Shown: positions 29,802-36,963 of the stretch, piece after piece
Layout: each line of letters begins with the position of its first letter
Numbering within the stretch: the stretch's first letter is position 1
From: Enterococcus rotai
Lineage (GTDB): Bacteria > Bacillota > Bacilli > Lactobacillales > Enterococcaceae
Assembly: GCF_001465345.1 (NCBI RefSeq)
Contig: NZ_CP013655.1
Span: 868,001 to 932,000 of the forward strand
DNA length: 64,000 nt
Direction of reading: 5' to 3'
Notes under the pieces: model-generated
Seen by the model: only the letters and a program-made list of their open reading frames with translations
What the model was told of the DNA's origin: nothing
Databases searched by the model: none
Program-made: the position numbers and the translations under genes

Positions 29802-30164
29802 CTAGTCAGGCAACACACGAACACCTTGCACAAATACGTTGACCGAATTAGCAGTTACGCCAAGTAGTGTTTCAAGGTTATATTTTACTTTTTCTTGTAC
29901 ATTACGAGAAACTTCAGAAATTTTTGTTCCATAACTTACAATAGTATATACGTCGACCGCAACGCCATTTTCTTCTTGACGTACGACAACACCTTTAGAA
30001 TAATTTTCTTTACGCAAAATGCCATTTAAATTATCTTTGATTTGGTTTTTACTAGCCATACCGACGATTCCGTAGATATCTGTCGCAGCACCGCCAACGA
30101 CCGTGGCAATAACCTCATTGGTAATCTCAATGGTGCCTGCTGGTGTTTTGATTTTTACAGCCAT
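29802..30164 (-). CDS. Asp23/Gls24-family envelope stress protein (YloU-like)
   Basis: Start set at the ATG at 30164, preceded by AAGGAGG about 9 bases upstream, giving MAVKIKTPAGTIEITNEV and 120 residues. The DUF322 core has VIATVVGGAATDIYGIVGMA and GVRVLPD at the end. Its position between rpmB (divergent) and fakA is the conserved yloU location. No membrane segment is present, so it probably acts as a soluble or membrane-associated accessory protein. Confidence 0.92.
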   Translation of the reverse strand: MAVKIKTPAGTIEITNEVIATVVGGAATDIYGIVGMASKNQIKDNLNGILRKENYSKGVVVRQEENGVAVDVYTIVSYGTKISEVSRNVQEKVKYNLETLLGVTANSVNVFVQGVRVLPD

Positions 30165-30343
30165 TGATGAAAGCCTCCTTAAAGAGCACAATTGCCCTAT
30201 TTTCTTCTATAATATTTTAACATAGCCGTACCTCAATGAAAAGGAACTTATCTAGATAATTATAGAGCGTCTCATCTATTTTACCAATAATTGTATAATT
30301 TACATCGTTTGTGTGAAAATGTCAAACTGATTTGAAAATCTTC

Positions 30344-30372
30344 TTGCAAAAAACTGCTTTCTATGATAAATT
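30344..30372 (+). promoter_or_regulatory. rpmB promoter
   Basis: TTGCAA (30344-30349) and TAAATT (30367-30372) are separated by 17 bp, about 58 bp before the L28 start codon. It fits a sigma-A promoter for this isolated gene. Confidence 0.6.
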
Positions 30373-30430
30373 AAGTTAGTATGAGCTGAAAACTATCGCT
30401 CCGAGATCAAAGCAAAGGAGGAAACTAAAA

Positions 30431-30619
30431 ATGGCAAAAGTATGTTATTTTACTGGTCGTAAGACAAGCAGCGGCAACAACCGCTCACATGCAATGAACG
30501 CTACTAAACGTACTGTTAAACCTAACTTGCAAAAAGTTCGTGTATTAATAGACGGTAAACCTAAAAAAGTTTGGGTGTCAACTCGTGCTTTGAAATCTGG
30601 TAAAATCGAGCGTGTTTAA
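30431..30619 (+). CDS. rpmB: 50S ribosomal protein L28
   Basis: This basic 62-residue ribosomal protein opens [22 protein letters not shown], the L28 signature, with [12 protein letters not shown] following. The N-terminal region has one Cys (C5); the zinc-binding Cys set of some L28 forms is absent. AAAGGAGGAA precedes the ATG. It is the only plus-strand gene of the conserved block and is monocistronic. Confidence 0.97.
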   Translation: MAKVCYFTGRKTSSGNNRSHAMNATKRTVKPNLQKVRVLIDGKPKKVWVSTRALKSGKIERV

Positions 30620-30660
30620 TAGAATAATGAAATAATTTGGCAATTTTGCCTCAATATTGT

Positions 30661-30712
30661 AAAAACTGTATCAACTGAGTTGTTAAATACCCAGTTGATA
30701 CAGTTTTTCTTG
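30661..30712 (+). terminator. rpmB terminator
   Basis: A perfect stem (30661-30677 with 30692-30708, CTGTATCAACTG core) ends in TTTTTCTTG on the plus strand, 41 bp after the rpmB stop. Confidence 0.9.
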
Positions 30713-30846
30713 TATACTCTCTTACTGACGCTAAACCAAAGCTTTAGTTATGGAGCTCATTCCAACACAGAAAAATAACAGATAAAACATTCTACTTACG
30801 CTGAGCAACATCTATCAAATTTAGTAACGAAACTAGTTTTTTAAAT

Positions 30847-32073
30847 TCAAGAATAGTGTTTTCCTGATTTAAATGCCTTTTTTAAAGTATTTATAGACTT
30901 ATCTCCATTGTACATAAATACACCACCCTGGTACACACTCTTACCTAATAACGCTAGAATCACTGTAAATCCAACATTAATTAGCATGGCAATAACAAAT
31001 GCAACCATTGTTACATCTCCTAATATGTATCTTGCATACATAATAATCGGGGATAGAAATGGTAAATAAGATGAAATTACGATCACTTGATTGTTCTCAT
31101 CTCCAGTCATCATAATAACTACCATAAATAGGGCAATAAATAGAGGGATAATTAAAATATACATCAGTTGCTGAACTTCCTGTACTGAAGACACCAATGA
31201 ACCTAGAATCGCCGCTGATACGGAATAAATTAAGTACCCTAATATGAAGCAAATAATAGCTAAAATGACTGCTTGGTTATTTTTACCCTCACTTAAAAAC
31301 TTGAATATTCCACTACTATCTCTGAAAACTTTATAGGAAGCATAGGCGGAAATTCCAAGTACTGCACCTTGCGTTAATCCTAGTAAACCAATCCCCACAA
31401 TCTTTCCTACTAAATGCTGAACAGGAGTAATCGTTGTCAATAAAATTTCCATCACTCTTGAACTTTTCTCTACAGCAATGTCTTGAGCAACCATTGTAGA
31501 ATATAGCATAACTGCTATATAAAGGATTAATCCAACAATATAAACTAAGTAGACTGTCTGATTAAAACTACTGGAATCTCTATCTAATGATTCTAACGGT
31601 AAAACATCCCTTTCTTTTAAAAATTGCTTTTGCTTCTCATCTAAATTCAATTTTTCTACTTTAATTTCTTGATTTAAAAATGTAACTAATTTCTGTAACT
31701 GTTCAGAGATACCATACACGGCAACCCCTTGATAATAAATTTTACCTTGGTATAGTCCAACATTATTTTTGTCAATAGTTAAGATTGTTTTACTATCAAC
31801 ATGTTTCATCTCTTTTTTTGCTTCTCCTAACGTATTGCCACTTTTGATAAAATTAACATCAGATTCACTTCCAACGTTTTGTAGCATGGGAATAATTTGC
31901 TGGTCTTTTGATACAACGATAACATTCTCTTTATTTGTAGACTTTTTGAAAACCGCTTCATAATTCATCCCAAAAAAAGTTCCAAAAAATATCACCAATA
32001 GCATAATAATAAATACCTTTGACTCTACTTTTTGTTTGTAGGTTTCAAGAGCAATCGTTAACATATTACTCAT
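30847..32073 (-). CDS. ABC-2 family transporter permease (NatB/YhaP-like)
   Basis: The protein has 408 residues: one membrane segment near 20-40, an extracellular domain of about 130 residues, then five C-terminal segments from about 175 to 385. This is the NatB-type layout. It overlaps its ATPase gene by four bases (ATGA). Relatives export sodium ions or peptides. Given its place beside a lanthipeptide operon it could confer self-resistance, but nothing in the sequence proves this. Base composition is AT-richer than the neighbouring housekeeping genes. Confidence 0.83.
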   Translation of the reverse strand: MSNMLTIALETYKQKVESKVFIIMLLVIFFGTFFGMNYEAVFKKSTNKENVIVVSKDQQIIPMLQNVGSESDVNFIKSGNTLGEAKKEMKHVDSKTILTIDKNNVGLYQGKIYYQGVAVYGISEQLQKLVTFLNQEIKVEKLNLDEKQKQFLKERDVLPLESLDRDSSSFNQTVYLVYIVGLILYIAVMLYSTMVAQDIAVEKSSRVMEILLTTITPVQHLVGKIVGIGLLGLTQGAVLGISAYASYKVFRDSSGIFKFLSEGKNNQAVILAIICFILGYLIYSVSAAILGSLVSSVQEVQQLMYILIIPLFIALFMVVIMMTGDENNQVIVISSYLPFLSPIIMYARYILGDVTMVAFVIAMLINVGFTVILALLGKSVYQGGVFMYNGDKSINTLKKAFKSGKHYS

Positions 32074-32966
32074 GTTTTTTCACCCATCTTTTCTAAAAAT
32101 ATCTCATTGAGAGAGACTGCTTCAATTTTAAATTGTTGAATATTTTCAGATTGGAAAATAAATTTCTGAATTTTTTTTGCAATATATTTATCTTTCGTGT
32201 AAAAAGTAATAATATTATCTTTTTCCTGATAAGACTCAATACCAAACTTTCTCTTTAAGTTCTCTCTTTCAAAATCTGCCTGAATCGTAACTTTCCTTTT
32301 CTTTATACCATCCTTGATATCCCCCAAATTGCCACTAAGAATAACTTCTCCTTTTTTTATCATGCAAATATTTTCGCAAAGTTCTTCTACATTTGTCATT
32401 TGGTGAGAGCTGAAGATAATTGTTGATCCGCTTCCTTTTAAAAAAAGAATAGCTTTTTTCAATTGACTAGTATTTATAGGGTCTAGACCAGAAAATGGTT
32501 CATCTAGTATAATCAATTCTGGATTATGAATTACTGAAGCAATAAACTGAATTTTTTGTTGATTACCTTTTGACAGTTCACTGATTTTTCGATTCAAGTT
32601 TTCTCTAATTTCAAAAAAATCCAACCAAAATTCAATACTCTTTGTCACTTCTTTTTTGCTCATTTTATGTAATTTTCCGAAAAAAAATAATTGTTGCTTG
32701 ACTGTTCTTTTTGGATAAAGCCCTCTCTCTTCCGGAAGATATCCCACTATGGTAGGATCAAACTGATTAATTAAACTCCCTTTCCACATAATAGTTCCTT
32801 CATCAGGTGTATATATGCCTATAATATGTCGGAATATTGTCGTTTTCCCTGCGCCATTAGTACCTAACATCCCATAAATCGCACCTTCTGGAATGGTTAA
32901 ATCAATCCCTTTTAATATTTGATATTCATTCATTGATTTCTTTAAATGTCTAATTGCTAAACTCAT
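32070..32966 (-). CDS. ABC transporter ATP-binding protein (NatA/YhaQ-like)
   Basis: This 298-residue ATPase has Walker A GTNGAGKTTIFRHI, signature LSKGNQQK (an LSKG form typical of the NatA/DrrA group), Walker B LIILDEPFSGLD, and a C-terminal DUF4162-like domain (about 215-298). It is cotranscribed with the permease that overlaps its 3' end. The pair stands divergent from the lanthipeptide operon, separated by one small gene. Confidence 0.88.
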   Translation of the reverse strand: MSLAIRHLKKSMNEYQILKGIDLTIPEGAIYGMLGTNGAGKTTIFRHIIGIYTPDEGTIMWKGSLINQFDPTIVGYLPEERGLYPKRTVKQQLFFFGKLHKMSKKEVTKSIEFWLDFFEIRENLNRKISELSKGNQQKIQFIASVIHNPELIILDEPFSGLDPINTSQLKKAILFLKGSGSTIIFSSHQMTNVEELCENICMIKKGEVILSGNLGDIKDGIKKRKVTIQADFERENLKRKFGIESYQEKDNIITFYTKDKYIAKKIQKFIFQSENIQQFKIEAVSLNEIFLEKMGEKT

Positions 32967-33080
32967 TCACTGTACTCCTTTCTGCTAGACAATTTTGTTT
33001 CTACAGCCTGCAATTATTTATTCTTGTAAATCACTTCGCTAAAACCAAAAAAATAAGAACAGAAGTGTGGAAGATACCAA

Positions 33081-33181
33081 GACAAAAGCATTCAGCAACG
33101 AGAAAATAAGAAGGAATTCACGAAAATTACTTTTCAATTTTTTGTGAATGTCAGCTTATTTTTAGAGGAGCTACTTTTGTC
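33081..33181. repeat. long imperfect hairpin, possible divergent member of the palindromic family
   Basis: GACAAAAG (33081-33088) pairs with CTTTTGTC (33174-33181), AAAATAAG with CTTATTTT, and ATTCAC with GTGAAT at the apex. A CATTC bulge follows the outer stem, the same five bases as in the 51.9-kb copy. It lacks the GACAGAAAAATAGGG core, so membership is uncertain. It may instead terminate the small minus-strand gene at 33221. Confidence 0.5.
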
Positions 33182-33220
33182 TCGCCATTTATTCGAATTT
33201 AGAATATAATTCTAAATTCG

Positions 33221-33586
33221 TTACTTATGATTTTGATCAAAAAAATTATACTTTTTCATAGCAACATCTAATACCGAAAGTCCACCTTTAGCTAAGTTTG
33301 TATCCGATAAATGCATAAGTCTATCAAAAAACCATTCCCCCAGCGAATATACCTCTTCTCTATCCTCGCTTTCAAATAAATTGTAAAGTATAGCTTCCGC
33401 TTTAGCAAAGTCAGATATCAGTATATAGCTTTCTATTTCCTTTTTTGAACTAGATAAAGAAGTGGTATACACATCTTCTTTTACTAATTCAGTATTTTCA
33501 CTTTCATTTTGTCCTAATAATTTATTAACTCCTTGAGCAAGCCCTTTCAATTGGTACGAAATAAAGTCATTGTAATTATTCATCAA
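33221..33586 (-). CDS. small acidic protein of unknown function (DUF6483-like)
   Basis: This 121-residue soluble protein has no signal peptide or membrane segment. An N-terminal amphipathic stretch (DFISYQLKGLAQGVNKLLG) precedes a Ser/Glu-rich linker and a helical C-terminal half with GEWFFDRLMHLSDTNLAKGG. The pattern recalls DUF6483 family proteins, from memory only. AAAGGAGAT precedes the start. It lies between the ABC pair and the lanthipeptide operon and is transcribed away from the latter, so an immunity role is possible but unsupported. Confidence 0.7.
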   Translation of the reverse strand: MMNNYNDFISYQLKGLAQGVNKLLGQNESENTELVKEDVYTTSLSSSKKEIESYILISDFAKAEAILYNLFESEDREEVYSLGEWFFDRLMHLSDTNLAKGGLSVLDVAMKKYNFFDQNHK

Positions 33587-34012
33587 AATCTCCTTTCATT
33601 ATCCACTAGTATTAAAAGCATCTACATCATAACTTAGCAATAAAGTGAATACCTCTCTACTGGTTCCAGTAAGCAGCGTTTATTCTCACTATAAATATTA
33701 TAAGACTTCCTTGAACAAGTTAACGTTGCTATTATTTTAACTCATAGCTAAATCTCTATCAAACATAATCGTAATCATTAACTAACATAAAGTCAATCAA
33801 TTTTTTCTTAAAAATTAGAAATTAATTAAACCTGCAAAAACAGAATCAGTATGATTTAATTTAGCAAAAGACTAATTAATATATTTTTTTGATTGATAAA
33901 CACCTCAAAAAAACGTTTACATCAAAATCACATTATGATATCATGAAATTAGTTCCGACATTTTGTTTAAATAAATTTAGGGACAAAATCATCTTTAAAG
34001 GAGGTGCCTAAC
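33587..34012. other. divergent promoter region of the lanthipeptide island
   Basis: No second precursor gene or other credible frame is seen in these 426 very AT-rich bases. The right end carries the lanA promoter and ribosome site. A short ATTTTGT...ACAAAAT inverted repeat lies in the lanA leader (33959-33988). Confidence 0.55.
33916..33944 (+). promoter_or_regulatory. probable promoter of the lanthipeptide operon
   Basis: TTTACA (33916-33921), a 17-bp spacer and TATCAT (33939-33944) lie about 70 bp before the precursor start. No regulator gene is linked, so the control is unknown. Confidence 0.5.
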
Positions 34013-34195
34013 ATGGAGAACACAAGCTATGAAATGTGCAAAGAATTGAATTTAGATGAGCTATCTAAACTTTCAGCAGTTGGTGGTCAAGACGCAAGTG
34101 CTGAAACATACGGTGCAGGCGGCGCTATTGTCATTTCTGTCACAGTAATACTTTATACAATTGGTCGTACAATGACTGCTGCTGGTCTTTGTTAA
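34013..34195 (+). CDS. class II lanthipeptide precursor with a single C-terminal Cys
   Basis: Start set at the ATG at 34013, 8 bases after AAAGGAGG; the GTG at 34004 overlaps that site. The product has 60 residues. The leader MENTSYEMCKELNLDELSKL ends in SAVGG at residue 25, a double-glycine cleavage site of the ELxxLS class II type. The predicted 35-residue core has Ser at 4 and 17, Thr at 7, 19, 24, 28 and 30, and one Cys at 35, the last residue. Only one thioether ring is possible in the core. The centre is Gly-rich and then strongly hydrophobic (AIVISVTVILYTIG). LanM, LanT and a flavoprotein follow. I do not recognise a named family for this core. Confidence 0.9.
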   Translation: MENTSYEMCKELNLDELSKLSAVGGQDASAETYGAGGAIVISVTVILYTIGRTMTAAGLC

Positions 34196-34202
34196 AACTT
34201 GA

Positions 34203-34230
34203 GCAAGGATGCCAAGCGTCCTTGCTTTTT
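34203..34230 (+). terminator. attenuating terminator between lanA and lanM
   Basis: GCAAGGATGC (34203-34212) pairs with GCGTCCTTGC (34216-34225), with one G-U pair and a CAA loop, followed by five T. It lies 8 bp after the precursor stop and before the lanM ribosome site. This is where many bacteriocin operons keep peptide mRNA in excess over enzyme mRNA. Confidence 0.82.
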
Positions 34231-34246
34231 CAGGAGGTTGTTAAAT

Positions 34247-36952
34247 ATGTTACAGTCAAAAATAGTTTTTTTTAATAACGTTGCGAAGAAATTGCTTGAC
34301 AATATTGCTACCACAAATTCTATGGATATACAAACTGAATATCCATATGTTAAAAATTCTCTAAAAAACATTATATTGGAACAAGGTTTAGAATGTATTA
34401 TAAATGAATATCAAGAATTAAACGCCTTGGGGAAACTCCATGGAGAGACCATTGAACATAGGTGTGAAGAATTCCTTACATATTTTGATGATTTTCAAAA
34501 TATAGCATTTTTTTTCAAAAAATATACAGTTTTACATGAACGTATTATAAATGAACTGGACCTTTATTTATGTTACATTGAGGAAATCTATAACTATTTT
34601 CAAAAAGACAAACTATTTATTCATGAACACTTTGTAGGAAAATTCGATGACATCTCAAACATTGAATTATCTATGGGAGACAAACATCAAGACAAATCTG
34701 TAGCTATAGTGATGTTTAAAAGTGGGGATAAGCTTATATTTAAGCCTAGGGATGGAGAAACAGATCTATTATTTAAAGAAATCACTAATTTAGTAAATAA
34801 AGACGTAGCTAACAAAATAGAGACAACGTTAGTTCTCTCTAGAGAAAACTACTCTTGGCATGAATTTATACAACATTCCCATTGTCACTCAGTTCAAGAT
34901 GTAGAGACATTCTATGAAAAGTGTGGAATCGCTTTATCTATTTTTTATATCCTTGGAACGAGCGACTTGCATTTTGAAAATATGATCTCTAAAGGAAATA
35001 ATCCCTATTTTATTGATATGGAAACGATTTTCACTGGACAGCGGTCTGACAGATATAAAGCAGTAGGCAACAAAGATATTGCGGACAGTGTTTTAGCAAC
35101 GTCGTTATTACCCATCACAGATGGTGATGACGGGTTAGATGTTAATGTAAGTGCTCTCTTTACTGAGACTACACCTTCAAAAAAAATGCAAACATACGAA
35201 ATCATTAACCATCCTACATTAGATTTTGTATTCAGAAAAGTTAATTATAGTTTTTCTCCTGAAAAAAATTTGGTAGTGTTGAATGGTAAATTAGAAAATT
35301 CGGCTAAGTATGCTAACAATTTGATAGTAGGATTTTCGACAGGATGTAAAAGTATATTACAAAATAAGAAAGATTTTACAGATTTATTAAACAAGTATAC
35401 CTATAAAAATAATAAATTTAGGCAAGTTGTTAGACCAACATACATATATGGTAAGTTTTTAGATTCTGTCAAACATCCAAAAGTGATGCAAAGCAAACAA
35501 GCCTATAATGCTGTATTTGATATATTAGTTCAGAATTTCATTCCAAGTGAATCTGGTTATTTAAGGGTCGAAAAAGAAGTAGAAGATTTAAAAAACGGTA
35601 ATGTTCCATATTTTTATGGCACTTTTAATACGAGACATTTATATAGCTCTGATAAGATAATCTGTGAGAATTATTTTATCGCCCCACCATCTGAACAAGT
35701 TTTTAATAAAATCCAGAGTTTTTCTGAAGTAGATATTGACTATCAAATCAGATTTATTAGGATGTCAATTGCTACAATATTAAATCCTGAAGATAACTTA
35801 AACGTACTTTGTGAAGGGTCGAAAAATAGAATAAATAGAAACTCGATTGTATCTAATTTACAGGATTATTTTCTTAATCTGGAAAGGAACACTGTATACA
35901 TTAATGATGTTGGAGCTACCATGTACGGAATATCATTATTAGATGGAAACAAATTCAAATTGAAAAGAGTCGGCTTTGATTTCTATCATTCTATTGGCAC
36001 GATTTTAGCAATGGCCTATTATGGGAATAAATATGATGAAACCTTTTTGGCGTTATCTGAAAAATACACTTTGACTTTAAATGAAGATTTCGAGCGATTG
36101 ACTCAAGAACGTGAAGATGCACCAGTTAATTATTCAGTGTACAACGGAATTTCTGGGTTATTATTTTTAAACATCTCACTCTACCAATTAACAAAGAATA
36201 TAGATTATTTACAACATACTAAAAAAATCATTAATTATATTAATAATTTTGAGTCCATAAAAAAAATGGAAAATGAATTTTTTAATGGATTATCTGGCAT
36301 ATGCCTGTTACTCAGTAACTTGTATAAATTAAACATAGATTATGAAGTTAATAATTTGATTCAACAATTCATGAAAATTGTTAGTCAACGTGACTTTAAT
36401 GTAACAGATATTGAAAACAGTTCTTTAGCACATGGAGAGTTAGGCTACCTAGTTGGAAAAATAGCAATAAATAGAGTACTCCACGATCCAAAAGTTGATT
36501 TAATTCTAAAAAATAAAGTTTTTGAAATCCTTAGCAATACAGAGCAGAACTTAAAAAAGTATGGGTGGTGTAACGGTAATTCTGGCTTGATTACCATACT
36601 TGCTTTTGTCGCTAAAGACTTAAAACAAAATGATTCCCTTTATCATAAAATAATTGAATATTTTCAATCGTTTATAGTTCTAGTAGTTGATGATTTCGAG
36701 GATATCAGTTTATGTCACGGAAGTTATGGCTTTCTTGATGCTTTGCTAACTGTTAATAGATTTATTGATGTTAATTCAAAAATTTCTAGTGTTATTAGTC
36801 AATTATACATTAATAATCTTCGAAATTTCAGGTTTGTTAAGGATAGTGATGCAGATTTTGAATCATTTATGCTTGGAAGCGGCGGTGTAGCATACACTTA
36901 TTTAAGATATTTACACAATGATCTTCCATCAATTATGAATTTAGAAATTTGA
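34247..36952 (+). CDS. lanM: class II lanthipeptide synthetase LanM
   Basis: Start set at the ATG at 34247, 9 bases after AGGAGG, giving 901 residues. The N-terminal dehydratase domain (about 100-550) phosphorylates and eliminates Ser/Thr. It shows VMFKSGDKLIFKPRDGE, the catalytic-loop SDLHFEN (D240, H242, N245) and the metal-binding FIDMETIF (D257, E259). The C-terminal LanC-like cyclase domain has HGELG (H729), WCNGNSG (C775) and LCHGSYG (C823, H824), the complete zinc-ligand set. The enzyme thus looks fully active, although its linked substrate can form only one ring. AT content is high compared with the housekeeping genes. Confidence 0.96.
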   Translation: MLQSKIVFFNNVAKKLLDNIATTNSMDIQTEYPYVKNSLKNIILEQGLECIINEYQELNALGKLHGETIEHRCEEFLTYFDDFQNIAFFFKKYTVLHERIINELDLYLCYIEEIYNYFQKDKLFIHEHFVGKFDDISNIELSMGDKHQDKSVAIVMFKSGDKLIFKPRDGETDLLFKEITNLVNKDVANKIETTLVLSRENYSWHEFIQHSHCHSVQDVETFYEKCGIALSIFYILGTSDLHFENMISKGNNPYFIDMETIFTGQRSDRYKAVGNKDIADSVLATSLLPITDGDDGLDVNVSALFTETTPSKKMQTYEIINHPTLDFVFRKVNYSFSPEKNLVVLNGKLENSAKYANNLIVGFSTGCKSILQNKKDFTDLLNKYTYKNNKFRQVVRPTYIYGKFLDSVKHPKVMQSKQAYNAVFDILVQNFIPSESGYLRVEKEVEDLKNGNVPYFYGTFNTRHLYSSDKIICENYFIAPPSEQVFNKIQSFSEVDIDYQIRFIRMSIATILNPEDNLNVLCEGSKNRINRNSIVSNLQDYFLNLERNTVYINDVGATMYGISLLDGNKFKLKRVGFDFYHSIGTILAMAYYGNKYDETFLALSEKYTLTLNEDFERLTQEREDAPVNYSVYNGISGLLFLNISLYQLTKNIDYLQHTKKIINYINNFESIKKMENEFFNGLSGICLLLSNLYKLNIDYEVNNLIQQFMKIVSQRDFNVTDIENSSLAHGELGYLVGKIAINRVLHDPKVDLILKNKVFEILSNTEQNLKKYGWCNGNSGLITILAFVAKDLKQNDSLYHKIIEYFQSFIVLVVDDFEDISLCHGSYGFLDALLTVNRFIDVNSKISSVISQLYINNLRNFRFVKDSDADFESFMLGSGGVAYTYLRYLHNDLPSIMNLEI

Positions 36953-36963
36953 GAGGTGCTTTT

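Noticed and set aside
30847-32966. ABC pair as a certain LanFE immunity transporter
   Set aside because: The permease has the NatB-type layout with a large extracellular domain, and there is no third LanG-like gene; kept only as a candidate.
34004-34012. GTG start nine bases upstream for the lanthipeptide precursor
   Set aside because: It lies within the AAAGGAGGTG ribosome-binding region; the ATG at 34013 is correctly spaced and gives a typical class II leader.
33587-34012. Search for a second precursor of a two-peptide lantibiotic
   Set aside because: No frame with a leader-like acidic segment, double glycine and Ser/Thr/Cys-rich tail was found here or between 39866 and 39925.
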